64,000 nucleotides of DNA from Mesorhizobium sp. B4-1-3. Lineage in GTDB: Bacteria; Pseudomonadota; Alphaproteobacteria; Rhizobiales; Rhizobiaceae. The notes beneath the pieces were generated by a model. It saw only the letters and a program-made list of their open reading frames with translations. It did no database searches and was not told the DNA's origin. Shown piece after piece: positions 56,897 to 64,000 of the stretch (position 1 is the first letter of the stretch; every line of letters begins with the position of its first letter). The position numbers and the translations under genes were made by a program. The stretch is from the NCBI RefSeq assembly GCF_006439355.1, contig NZ_VFTG01000004.1, positions 124,001 through 188,000 on the forward strand, in the 5' to 3' direction.

Positions 56897-58615
56897 ATGG
56901 ATCGGGCAAAAACCCCAAGTGCTGTGAACCAGGCCTCATGGCTGCCCTTGCGGGCGTTAAGCGGCTGGAGCGTCAAGGACTTCAACGGCGACCTAGCGGC
57001 AGGCGTCACGCTGGCCGCGATCGCCATTCCCGAGCAGATGGCGACGGCGCGGCTCGGCGGTTTCGCGCCGGAGATTGGCTTTTTCACCTTCGTCGCCGGC
57101 TCGGTCGCCTTCGCGCTGCTCGGGGCCAACCGCCAGCTGTCGGCGGGCGCGGATTCGACGATCACCCCCTTGTTCGCCGGCGGTCTGGCATTGATCGCCA
57201 CCTCGGGCTCGCCGCATTACCTGGCGCTGGCGGCCATGCTGGCGCTGATGGTGGGGCTGTTGGTGGCGCTCAGCGGCATTTTCCGTCTCGGCTGGATTGC
57301 CGATCTCCTGTCCGTGCCGGTCACGACCGGTTTCCTCGCCGGCATTTCCATCCATATCATCGTCTCGCAACTACCTTCCTTGCTTGGCCTGCCGCCCGAA
57401 AGCGGCGAGACGGTGCGGCGGATCGGCGAGATAGGCGCCAATCTCCACCTCACCAATCCCTGGTGCCTGGCAATCGGCCTTGGCGTCTTCGCCGCCGGAC
57501 AGGTCAGCGCGCGGATCCCGGCGGCATTGATCGGCATGGTGCTGGCGACGCTTGGCGTTGTCGCCTTCGATTTGAGGAACCGGGGCGTCGAGGTGCTCGG
57601 CGCCTTGCCGAACGGGTTGCCGATCCCCGGCATGCCGACCGCCGACTTCCAGGACGCGCAGGCGCTTGTCCCGCTGGCGCTGCTGATCGCCATCGTCGTC
57701 ATGGTGCAGACGGCGGCCACCAGCCGCGCCTTCCCGCCGCAGGATGGCGAAGCGCCCGACCTCAACCGCGACTTCGTCGGCGTCGGCGCGGGCAGCATCG
57801 TGGCCGGCCTGTTCGGGGCCTTTGCCGTCAACGCTAGCCCGCCGCGCACGGCTATCGCCGCCCAGACCGGCGGACGCTCGCAGCTTTCGGGCCTGATCGC
57901 GGCGGCCATCGTTCTGGCGCTCGGCGCGTTCGGCGGCAGCCTGCTTGCCAACGTGCCGCAAGCGGCCCTCGCCGGCGCGCTGATGTTCGTGGCCCAGCAT
58001 ATCTTGCGCTGGCAGGTGTTCGCCAAGGTCTGGCGCCAGGCGAAGGTCGAGTTCGCGCTGATCCTGATCACCATGATCGCCATCGTCGTGCTGCCGATCG
58101 AAACCGGTGTCGCGATTGGCATCGGCCTGTCGCTGCTGCACGGCATCTGGGGCTCGACGCGCACAGCACCGATCGAGCTGGCGCAGGTGCCGGGCACATC
58201 GGTCTGGTGGCCTCCGAGCGGTTCCAGCCCGGGCGAGCGGCACTCCGGCGTGCTGGTGGCGGCGTTCCAGGCCCCGCTTTCCTTCGTCAACGCCGACCGT
58301 TTCAAGCGCGGCCTGAGCGACCTGATCGACGCCAGGAACGAGGATGTGAAGCTGGTGGTGCTGGAGGCCAGCAACATCGTCGAGATCGATTATACCGCCG
58401 CCCAGGCGCTGATCGACACGATCCGCCATTGTCGCGACAAAGGCGCGGTCTTTGCTATCGCGCGCATGGAATCGCTGCGCGCCCAGGCGGCGCTGACGCA
58501 GTTCGGCATCGCTGACATCGTCGGCGCTGAGCGCATTTTCCACAGCGTCGACGCGGCGATCAGATCACTTGGTCCGTGGAAACCGCAGCTCAAGAAACAG
58601 GATAACATGCCATGA
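56897..58615 (+). CDS. SulP family anion transporter with STAS domain
   Basis: A 572-residue SLC26/SulP protein: transmembrane domain of about 12 helices (residues 30-420, with family motif AAIAIPEQMATARLGG near 50) and a C-terminal STAS domain (about 440-550, VVLEASNIVEIDYTAAQALI). Substrates in the family include sulfate, bicarbonate and dicarboxylates; the substrate here cannot be assigned. The ATG at 56897 fits the family; an upstream in-frame ATG exists at 56846. It overlaps the ParB-like gene by four bases (ATGA). Confidence 0.92.
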   Translation: MDRAKTPSAVNQASWLPLRALSGWSVKDFNGDLAAGVTLAAIAIPEQMATARLGGFAPEIGFFTFVAGSVAFALLGANRQLSAGADSTITPLFAGGLALIATSGSPHYLALAAMLALMVGLLVALSGIFRLGWIADLLSVPVTTGFLAGISIHIIVSQLPSLLGLPPESGETVRRIGEIGANLHLTNPWCLAIGLGVFAAGQVSARIPAALIGMVLATLGVVAFDLRNRGVEVLGALPNGLPIPGMPTADFQDAQALVPLALLIAIVVMVQTAATSRAFPPQDGEAPDLNRDFVGVGAGSIVAGLFGAFAVNASPPRTAIAAQTGGRSQLSGLIAAAIVLALGAFGGSLLANVPQAALAGALMFVAQHILRWQVFAKVWRQAKVEFALILITMIAIVVLPIETGVAIGIGLSLLHGIWGSTRTAPIELAQVPGTSVWWPPSGSSPGERHSGVLVAAFQAPLSFVNADRFKRGLSDLIDARNEDVKLVVLEASNIVEIDYTAAQALIDTIRHCRDKGAVFAIARMESLRAQAALTQFGIADIVGAERIFHSVDAAIRSLGPWKPQLKKQDNMP

Positions 58616-59235
58616 TCGATCCTCGAGAGCCCATTGTCACCCCGGTCCCCGTCGAGGATCTGAGGCCGACGCAGATCACGGTCGGCATGCGGGAGGTTGC
58701 GCTGAAGCGCCAGATGATCCGGGCGCAGGACGCCAAGAAGAAGACCGGTGTCTTTCTGGGCAGACACATGGTGCCGGTGGTGCTCGGTCCGAAAAACCGC
58801 AACTACGTCACCGATCACCACCATCTCGCCCGCGCCTTGCTCGAGGAAGGCGTCAAGGACGTGCTAGTGACCGTGATCAGCGACCTGTCGGCACTCGACA
58901 AAGACGCCTTCTTCTTCGTGCTGGACAATCGCGGCTGGATGCACCCCTTCGACGAGAACGGCCGGCGCCGCGATTATTCGGCCATTCCAAAAACTATCGG
59001 CGAGCTGGTCGATGATCCTTATCGGAGTATGGCGGGCGAACTGCGCCGGCAGGGCGGCTTCGCCAAGGACACGACGCCGTTCAGCGAGTTCATCTGGGCG
59101 GATTTCCTGCGTAGGCGCATCGACAAGGATGCGGTTGCGAAGAACTTCGACAAGGCGATGAAGCAGGCGCTGGCGCTGGCCAAAGGCAAGGATGCGGACT
59201 ATTTGCCCGGCTGGTGCGGGCCGACGTCCGACTGA
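58612..59235 (+). CDS. ParB-like nuclease-domain protein (ParBc_2 type)
   Basis: A 207-residue protein with the putative ParB-like nuclease fold: VEDLRPTQITVGMREVALK near 16-34, KKTGVFLGRHMVPVVLG and the histidine cluster NYVTDHHHLARALLEEG (about 64-80). It lacks the helix-turn-helix of chromosome-partitioning ParB, so a DNA-segregation role is unlikely. Translationally coupled to the SulP transporter gene, which suggests a metabolic or regulatory link with anion uptake. Function unknown. Confidence 0.82.
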   Translation: MIDPREPIVTPVPVEDLRPTQITVGMREVALKRQMIRAQDAKKKTGVFLGRHMVPVVLGPKNRNYVTDHHHLARALLEEGVKDVLVTVISDLSALDKDAFFFVLDNRGWMHPFDENGRRRDYSAIPKTIGELVDDPYRSMAGELRRQGGFAKDTTPFSEFIWADFLRRRIDKDAVAKNFDKAMKQALALAKGKDADYLPGWCGPTSD

Positions 59236-59354
59236 CGGCTGCCGGGCCTGCACTCGTGCTTTGGCTGTCGCCACTGTCTGCGGCTCCGACTTGAAACGGA
59301 AATGAGCCGCTCCAATTGCTCCCAGCAGGACCCCGCTTGCGTGTGGAGATGACA

Positions 59355-60368
59355 ATGGACGTCCTTTCCCTCAAGACCGGATTGCTTTCCGCTGGAATTC
59401 GGTTTCTCGCTTTGGCTTCCGTTGCGGCGGTCACTTCCGGCCTGGACCTGAGCGCGGCGCAGGCTGCGCTTCTTGCCCGTGTTCCAGCCGCCCGCGAAAT
59501 GGCGGTCTGCGGCGACATGCTGTTCGTCGGCACAAAAGGTTCCTCGGTCTATTCGTTGCCAGTGTCCGGGGGGCGCGCCCGAGTGGCCGCCTCGGGATTC
59601 TCGGCTGCGAACGGCGTCGCATGCTCCGGCAATCATCTGTTCGTAGCATCGAGGAACAGCGTGACCGCCTTCGACATCGGGACAGACGGCACTCTGAGCG
59701 GCAGGCGCGATATACGTCGCGGGTTAGCGAATTCAGGGGTCCATAGTTATCGCTATATCGGGGTCGGTCCTGATTCTCGGCTTTATGTCTCGCTGGGTTC
59801 ACCTTGCAACATATGCCGGACGCAAGGACTGCAAGGCACGATCGTCAGTATGAAGCAGGACGGGTCCGATTTTCGGCGCGCCGCCTGGGGCGTGCGCAAT
59901 TCGGTCGGCTTTGACTGGAACGGCGGCACCATGTTCTTCACCGACAACGGTGCCGACAGGATGGGCGATGACATCCCGCCCGACGAACTGAACGAACTCC
60001 AGCCCGGTGGATTCTATGGCTTTCCCTATTTCGGTAGCCGGGTCCGGCTCAAGGGATTCGAGAACGCGGAGCCGCCCGCGCAGCAGATTCCGCCCGTCTT
60101 CGAGTTCCAGGCGCACGTCGCAACGTTAGGAATCCATTTCTTCCACAGTCTCGGCGGCGACGCTTTGGTCGCCGAGCACGGAAGTTGGAACAGGACGGTC
60201 CCGGTCGGCCGCGAGGTCGCACGCGTGCACTTCCAGGGCGGCCGCCCTGTTTCGGTCGCGAGATTCGTCAGAGGCGTTGGTCGCCCTGTAGATGTTAAGG
60301 AAGCGCCGGATGGTTCCGTCCTCGTATCCGACGACAGCGGAGGCGCGATTTACGTTTTCAAGCAATGA
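59355..60368 (+). CDS. PQQ-type sugar dehydrogenase (sorbosone dehydrogenase-like)
   Basis: A 337-residue exported beta-propeller protein related to soluble quinoprotein glucose/sorbosone dehydrogenases. The N-terminal 50 residues contain a signal peptide (helix LLSAGIRFLALASVAAVTSG, ending AQA). Motifs include GLANSGVHSYRYIGVGPD, LYVSLGSPCNIC, RNSVGFDW and a C-terminal EAPDGSVLVSDDSGGAIYVF. The ATG at 59355 has GGAG six bases upstream; an ATG two codons earlier is too close. Cofactor binding is inferred by family. Adjacent to an AraC regulator on the other strand, convergent. Confidence 0.87.
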   Translation: MDVLSLKTGLLSAGIRFLALASVAAVTSGLDLSAAQAALLARVPAAREMAVCGDMLFVGTKGSSVYSLPVSGGRARVAASGFSAANGVACSGNHLFVASRNSVTAFDIGTDGTLSGRRDIRRGLANSGVHSYRYIGVGPDSRLYVSLGSPCNICRTQGLQGTIVSMKQDGSDFRRAAWGVRNSVGFDWNGGTMFFTDNGADRMGDDIPPDELNELQPGGFYGFPYFGSRVRLKGFENAEPPAQQIPPVFEFQAHVATLGIHFFHSLGGDALVAEHGSWNRTVPVGREVARVHFQGGRPVSVARFVRGVGRPVDVKEAPDGSVLVSDDSGGAIYVFKQ

Positions 60369-60433
60369 CCACAGGGCACCCGAGACGCCTGGTTATTGGC
60401 CAAGTTGCCGGGCCAATCAAAACGCGTACGGCT

Positions 60434-61264
60434 CTATCGTTTGTGGGATCGCCTGGCTCGGTATGCGCCCGGCGCCTCTCCCATCTCTCGCCGGAACCGG
60501 CGGTTGAAGGTCGACAGGTCGTTGAAGCCTGCGTCGAAAGCGATCATCGAGATCGTCGCGTCCGAGCTGCGCAGGCGCACCGCGGCGCGGTGCAGTCTGG
60601 TCCTCAGCAGAAACTGATAGGGCGTCATGCCGGCCACGTATCGGAAAATGCGCAGGAAATGATAGGGGCTGGTCGCCGTACCGTCGGCAAGCTCGCTCAG
60701 CGAAAGTGGCCGTTCGGCATTGAGCTCGATCAGCCGCACCGCTTCGGCAACCCGTTTCTGGTCGCGGCGGCCGGGCGTTCGGGTCGCGGCGGCGGACCCG
60801 GCCGCAGCCGCAGCGACCGCGCCGGCAATGCGCAGGCCGAGTTCCTCGAACGCCTCGTTGTCACTCCTTTCCCGCGCGGCCTCCGCCTCGGCCAGCACCG
60901 GCGCCAGCGACGGTAGGGGCGGCAGCCGCGGATCGGCGAAACCCAGACGCTTCGCGCCCGGCAGTTCGGCCACGACGCGCTCCAGATAGGCCGGCGAAAA
61001 ATGGAAGGAAAGGCAGCGATCGCCGGCGCCGTGCTCGTGCCCGCATTCATAGCAGGCGCCGGGATTTCCGAGCAGGATGGCGCCCGGCACAAGCATCGCC
61101 GTGCCCTGGCGCGTGCGGTAGCGGAACGTGCCCCTGGTTACCGCGGCGATGCAGAAGCCGCGATGCTCCTCCTCAAACGGCCTGTCACCGGCGACCGCCG
61201 CGCACACCACGTCGGACACTGACCAGCCTGATCCGGAAGCCAGAGTTTTCTGCGTTGTCGTCAT
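60434..61264 (-). CDS. AraC family transcriptional regulator
   Basis: A 276-residue regulator with an AraC-type N-terminal cupin (about 20-110, EEEHRGFCIAAVTRGTFRY) and a C-terminal double helix-turn-helix (about 175-276): LSLSELADGTATSPYHFLRIFR and DATISMIAFDAGFNDLSTFNRRFR (each quoted in part). The N-terminal cysteines (CYECGH) could bind a metal, or sense redox. The ATG at 61264 is supported by the family start. It is divergent from the gene at 61350 with an 85-bp shared region, so it probably controls it. Confidence 0.9.
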   Translation of the reverse strand: MTTTQKTLASGSGWSVSDVVCAAVAGDRPFEEEHRGFCIAAVTRGTFRYRTRQGTAMLVPGAILLGNPGACYECGHEHGAGDRCLSFHFSPAYLERVVAELPGAKRLGFADPRLPPLPSLAPVLAEAEAARERSDNEAFEELGLRIAGAVAAAAAGSAAATRTPGRRDQKRVAEAVRLIELNAERPLSLSELADGTATSPYHFLRIFRYVAGMTPYQFLLRTRLHRAAVRLRSSDATISMIAFDAGFNDLSTFNRRFRREMGEAPGAYRARRSHKR

Positions 61265-61349
61265 GTTCGAAAGATAGCAATTTTTCCCAAGCGACGAACC
61301 CTGCCGCGCGCCTATTGCTTGCCCTCTCCTGACAAATGAGGCAGCAACC

Positions 61350-61883
61350 ATGACCGATCCCTTTGCCGAAGCCCTGCACAGCGACGGCCCCATTCCGGAC
61401 CTCGCCGAAAAATTGAAGCTCTACGGCCGCTTCATCGGCGCCTGGACGTTCGATGCCACCCGCATTCTAGAGGACGGCGCTAGGCTCACCGGTCGCGGCG
61501 AGGTGCATTTCGGTTGGGTTCTGGAAGGCAAGGCCGTGCAGGACGTCTGGATCCTGCCCGCCCGCGACGCGGGTCCATCCCCGTCCCTCGGGCCATGGAC
61601 CTTCTATGGCACGACATTGCGCGTCTACGATCCCGGCGCCGATGCCTGGCACATCTTCTGGAGCGACCCGCGCAACCAGTATTACAGCCGGCAGCTCGGC
61701 CGCGCCGAGGGCGACGCGATCGTCCAGCTCGGCGCCGACGGCACCGGCGCGTCGGTGCGCTGGAGCTTTTCACGTATCACCGAAAACTCGTTTCGCTGGC
61801 TGGGCGAGCGCTCCCATGACGGCGGCGCGACCTGGCGCATAGAGGTCGAGTTTCTGGCCCGTCGAGTGAATGAGCCTCGATAA
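61350..61883 (+). CDS. DUF1579-like beta-barrel protein
   Basis: A 177-residue protein rich in Trp and aromatic beta-strands: FIGAWTFDATRILEDGARLTGRG near 30, WILPARDAG, LRVYDPGADAWHIFWSDP and FRWLGERSHDGGATWRIEVEF. The layout resembles DUF1579/SRPBCC-like lipocalin-type proteins; the assignment is tentative. A ribosome site GAGGC precedes the ATG. It is divergent from the AraC gene, which suggests joint regulation. No enzymatic motif seen. Confidence 0.75.
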   Translation: MTDPFAEALHSDGPIPDLAEKLKLYGRFIGAWTFDATRILEDGARLTGRGEVHFGWVLEGKAVQDVWILPARDAGPSPSLGPWTFYGTTLRVYDPGADAWHIFWSDPRNQYYSRQLGRAEGDAIVQLGADGTGASVRWSFSRITENSFRWLGERSHDGGATWRIEVEFLARRVNEPR

Positions 61884-62035
61884 CGATCGGAAAGTCACCA
61901 GGAATTGGAAAGCAGCGATTCCTTGCGCCTGCTTTCACAGCTTCGCGCACCATTTCTCTCCCGCCTGTTTCCACCGACCGGGCTTTGCTCTACCAATTAC
62001 GGAGGCTGGGCTTCGCCTGGCGGGAGGGGCCAGCG

Positions 62036-62665
62036 ATGCCGAGTTTCGACAGCCTGTTCAACGCCTTCGTCACCATCCTGGTGACCATCGACCCGCCGGG
62101 GCTGGCGCCGCTCTTCCTGGCCGTGACGCGCGGCATGAACCGCGAGGAGCGCCAGCAGGTCTCGGTTCGCGCCTCGGTGATCGGCTTCCTGGTCATGGCG
62201 CTGTTCGCGATTGCCGGCGCGGCGATCCTGTCGGTGTTCGGCATCACGCTGCCGGCCTTCCGTGTCGCCGGCGGTTTTCTCTTGTTCTTCATCGCCTTCG
62301 AAATGGTCTTCGAGCGCCGGCAGGACCGCAAGGAGAAGATCGGCGACGTCGCCATCACCAGGGACATGATCCACAACATCGCCGCCTTCCCGCTGGCGAT
62401 CCCGCTGATCGCCGGTCCGGGCGCAATCTCGGCAACCGTGCTGCTGTCAGGACATTTTGAAGGTTTTGCCGCTCAGGCAGCGCTGGTCGGCATCATCTTC
62501 CTCTGCCTCGTCATCACCTATCTGGTGTTCGTGCTTTCGGAACGCATCGACCGCATACTCGGCCAGACCGGCCGCTCGATCCTGACGCGCCTGCTCGGCG
62601 TCATCCTGGCAGCCTTGGCGGTGCAGTTCGTGGCCGACGGTGTCAGGGCGCTGATGGCGGCCTAG
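62036..62665 (+). CDS. MarC family integral membrane protein
   Basis: A 209-residue protein with six membrane helices of the MarC/YhgN family, first named from the mar region but without proven role in drug resistance. Motifs: FVTILVTIDPPGLAPLFLA (near 9-28), FRVAGGFLLFFIAFEM near 78 and AFPLAIPLIAGPGAISATVLLS near 110. The ATG at 62036 matches the family; an ATG 17 codons upstream is unlikely. Convergent with OsmC across 24 bp. Confidence 0.92.
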   Translation: MPSFDSLFNAFVTILVTIDPPGLAPLFLAVTRGMNREERQQVSVRASVIGFLVMALFAIAGAAILSVFGITLPAFRVAGGFLLFFIAFEMVFERRQDRKEKIGDVAITRDMIHNIAAFPLAIPLIAGPGAISATVLLSGHFEGFAAQAALVGIIFLCLVITYLVFVLSERIDRILGQTGRSILTRLLGVILAALAVQFVADGVRALMAA

Positions 62666-62689
62666 TTCATCCGCAGCGAGCCACTCACC

Positions 62690-63133
62690 TCATTGCCTAC
62701 TGCCTACTGCCTCTGTCTCTGTCTCTACCACCTCGAAGTCATGCGTGAGCCTCGCCGTCTTGGCCATCATGGCTGACGCCGAGCAGTATTTCTCGACCGA
62801 CAGGTCGATCGCCCGCTTCACCTTGTCATGCGACAGCGCGCGGCCCTTCACGATGAAATGCATATGGATGCTGGTGAACACTTTCGGGTCGGTCTCGGCG
62901 CGGTCGGCGTCCAGCTCGACCACGCAGTCCTCGACCGCCTCGCGGCCTTTCTCGAGGATGTGCACGACGTCGAAGGCCGAGCAGCCGCCGGTACCGATCA
63001 GCACCAGTTCCATCGGGCTCGGTCCGGGCGTCTTGCCATCCGGCCCATGCGCCGTGCCCAGCACGACCTTATGCCCACTGCCGGACTCGCCGACAAAGGT
63101 GCGTTCCTCAACCCATTTGACGCGTGCTTTCAC
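62690..63133 (-). CDS. OsmC family peroxide reductase-like protein
   Basis: A 147-residue OsmC/YhfA-type protein. The two redox cysteines are in LIGTGGCSAFDVVHIL (about 51) and VEKYCSASAMMAK (about 116), as in thiol peroxidases that reduce organic hydroperoxides. The arginine expected in the active site may be from the ALSHDKVKRAIDLS segment. The extreme C-terminus (VETETEAVGSRQ) is encoded by short tandem repeats and is probably not conserved. It stands divergent from the family-C element and is monocistronic. Confidence 0.9.
   Translation of the reverse strand: MKARVKWVEERTFVGESGSGHKVVLGTAHGPDGKTPGPSPMELVLIGTGGCSAFDVVHILEKGREAVEDCVVELDADRAETDPKVFTSIHMHFIVKGRALSHDKVKRAIDLSVEKYCSASAMMAKTARLTHDFEVVETETEAVGSRQ
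62692..62729. repeat. Short tandem repeats at the osmC 3' end
   Basis: Two units of TGCCTAC followed by about three units of CTCTGT on the plus strand, inside the last codons of the OsmC gene. Such repeats can vary in length by slippage. Confidence 0.6.
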
Positions 63134-63170
63134 GTTGATCTTCCTTGAGAAATTCCAGTCCGCGCTCAGG

Positions 63171-63305
63171 CGTGTTGAGATACAGGTCAGGCCCCGCCGA
63201 AAATGGCGGGTTCGGAGAACCGGAGCGGAGCGTACTTGAATACGCGAGCACCGGAAGCGCAGGAGGCCGCCATTTGCAGGCCGGCCTCACCTGAATATCA
63301 ACACG
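63171..63305. repeat. Family C repeat, full copy (MITE-like)
   Basis: A 135-bp element with inverted ends: left CGTGTTGAGATACAGGTCAG and, in reverse complement, right CGTGTTGATATTCAGGTGAG. It contains internal pairing (CCGCCGAAAATGGCGG). It lies between the osmC start and the end of the DUF2306-like gene, ending two bases from that stop codon. No transposase gene is present, so it would be non-autonomous. Confidence 0.8.
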
Positions 63306-63307
63306 CC

Positions 63308-63706
63308 TTACTGGCCGAACACGACGGCGTGCATGATCCGGCCAGGCAGCAGCGTGAAGATGCCGGCGCCGACCAGCGCGAACAGATAGAGTTTTATCAT
63401 CGCGCCGCGATGCGCGGCGACCTTATGCGTGTGCGCATACCACGCCGCCAGCGGTACCGTGACCAGCACCAGGACCGATAACAGATGGATCGGGCTGAAT
63501 GGACCGATGAGCCGGATCTGCTGGATCCAGAAACTGGATATGGCGATGACCAGCATCAGCGCCACCCAGGCATAACCCAGCGCGCGGTGACGCAAAGTAC
63601 CCTTCGGCAGCGCCAGCTGGACGCCGCCGATGGCTAAAGCGGCAAAGGCCGCGAAGGCATGCCATGGAATGGGAGGCGGCGCAGACAGAAGCGGCCCGAG
63701 CGACAT
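63308..63706 (-). CDS. DUF2306-like membrane protein
   Basis: A 132-residue protein with four predicted helices: HAFAAFAALAIGGVQLAL near 15-33, AWVALMLVIAISSFWI near 46, IHLLSVLVLVTVPLAAWYAH near 73 and FALVGAGIFTLLPGR near 108. The conserved LRHRALGY turn and HKVAAHRGAM segment, with histidines flanking helices, match DUF2306, an uncharacterised family that may be related to cytochrome b561-like proteins. The role is unknown. Confidence 0.8.
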   Translation of the reverse strand: MSLGPLLSAPPPIPWHAFAAFAALAIGGVQLALPKGTLRHRALGYAWVALMLVIAISSFWIQQIRLIGPFSPIHLLSVLVLVTVPLAAWYAHTHKVAAHRGAMIKLYLFALVGAGIFTLLPGRIMHAVVFGQ

Positions 63707-63731
63707 CGCGCCTCCCCCTCAAACGATCAGC

Positions 63732-64000
63732 TTAGAACGGGATCTCGTCGTCCAGTTCGCGCGACGAGCCGCCGCCGCCCCTGGAACCTTCGCCGCCGCC
63801 ACGGCTGAAACCTTCGTTCGGGCCGGACTGGCCGAAATCGGAGCCGCGGCTGCTGCCGCCGCCGGAATAATTCCCGACCTGGCCGCCGCCACCCTCGCCG
63901 CGCGCATCGAGCATCTGCAATTCGCCGCGGAATTTCTGCAGCACGATCTCCGTCGTGTAGCGGTCATTGCCGGTCTGGTCCTGCCATTTGCGGGTCTGCA
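63732..64000 (-). CDS. ssb: Single-stranded DNA-binding protein (partial, C-terminal part)
   Basis: The visible 89 residues comprise the end of the OB fold ([29 protein letters not shown]), a Gly/Ser-rich linker ([19 protein letters not shown]) and the acidic tip ELDDEIPF. The tip is the docking site for RecG, RecO, Pol III chi and other partners and is diagnostic of SSB. The N-terminus lies beyond the right edge. The usual neighbour uvrA/gyrA layout cannot be checked. Confidence 0.95.
   Translation of the reverse strand, partial: QTRKWQDQTGNDRYTTEIVLQKFRGELQMLDARGEGGGGQVGNYSGGGSSRGSDFGQSGPNEGFSRGGGEGSRGGGGSSRELDDEIPF

Overview
The window looks like a stretch of chromosome from a Mesorhizobium-like alphaproteobacterium (Rhizobiales, Phyllobacteriaceae). 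It is GC-rich and dense with genes. The markers are an EipB/DUF1849 protein, a BA14K protein, DUF1489, a DUF6105-like protein, a rhizobial glycerol ABC transporter (GlpSTPQUV type), a phasin, an AidB-like dehydrogenase, and several families of short palindromic repeats between genes. I see no prophage, insertion sequence, CRISPR array, plasmid function or integrase. The organism assignment rests on gene content and remembered family resemblance, not on a search.

Layout. 0-5 kb: an NTF2-like gene divergent from a LysR regulator, the rpsB-tsf translation operon with a structured leader, DUF4031, and the envelope protein EipB. 5-15 kb: RidA and a glycerophosphodiesterase, an acyltransferase-like protein, a poorly coding gap, HIT, clpS/clpA, a phasin whose promoter carries two palindromes, a D,D-carboxypeptidase with a SPOR domain, a membrane J-like protein, and DUF1489. 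15-31 kb: serine dehydratase, a frameshifted DUF599 gene, YdcF, gatC-GNAT-gatA, an MBL hydrolase, RuvX, an AidB-like dehydrogenase, pyrB with a pseudo-dihydroorotase, plsY-dprA, a His-rich membrane protein, tRNA-Lys and a BA14K protein.

31-42 kb is a glycerol utilisation locus transcribed leftward: glpR, glpD, two ATPases (glpS, glpT), two permeases (glpP, glpQ), a small membrane subunit (glpU), the binding protein (glpV) and glycerol kinase (glpK). TTTCG-rich candidate GlpR sites lie upstream of glpR and glpD. Imported glycerol is phosphorylated by GlpK and oxidised by GlpD.

42-48 kb holds a PLP decarboxylase and the four-gene Anbu cluster: a permuted ATP-grasp, an alpha-E protein, a transglutaminase-like protein and the Anbu proteasome-like protease. 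This is the best candidate for an incompletely understood system in the window. 48-54 kb carries a stand-alone AsnC-type effector domain, tgt-queA (queuosine), a DMT-family protein, two cyclophilins, coaD and a 49-residue small protein. 54-64 kb carries gyrA, a SulP transporter coupled to a ParB-like gene, a PQQ-type sugar dehydrogenase, an AraC regulator divergent from an uncharacterised gene, MarC, OsmC, a DUF2306-like protein and the C-terminal end of ssb.

Points that stand out: complementary defects in the two glycerol ATPases, which map to one composite ATP site; a Tgt that has lost three of four zinc ligands; a dihydroorotase without its HxH metal motif; an acetyltransferase inserted between gatC and gatA; a J-like protein with NAD in place of HPD; and three genes that each look broken by a single missing base.
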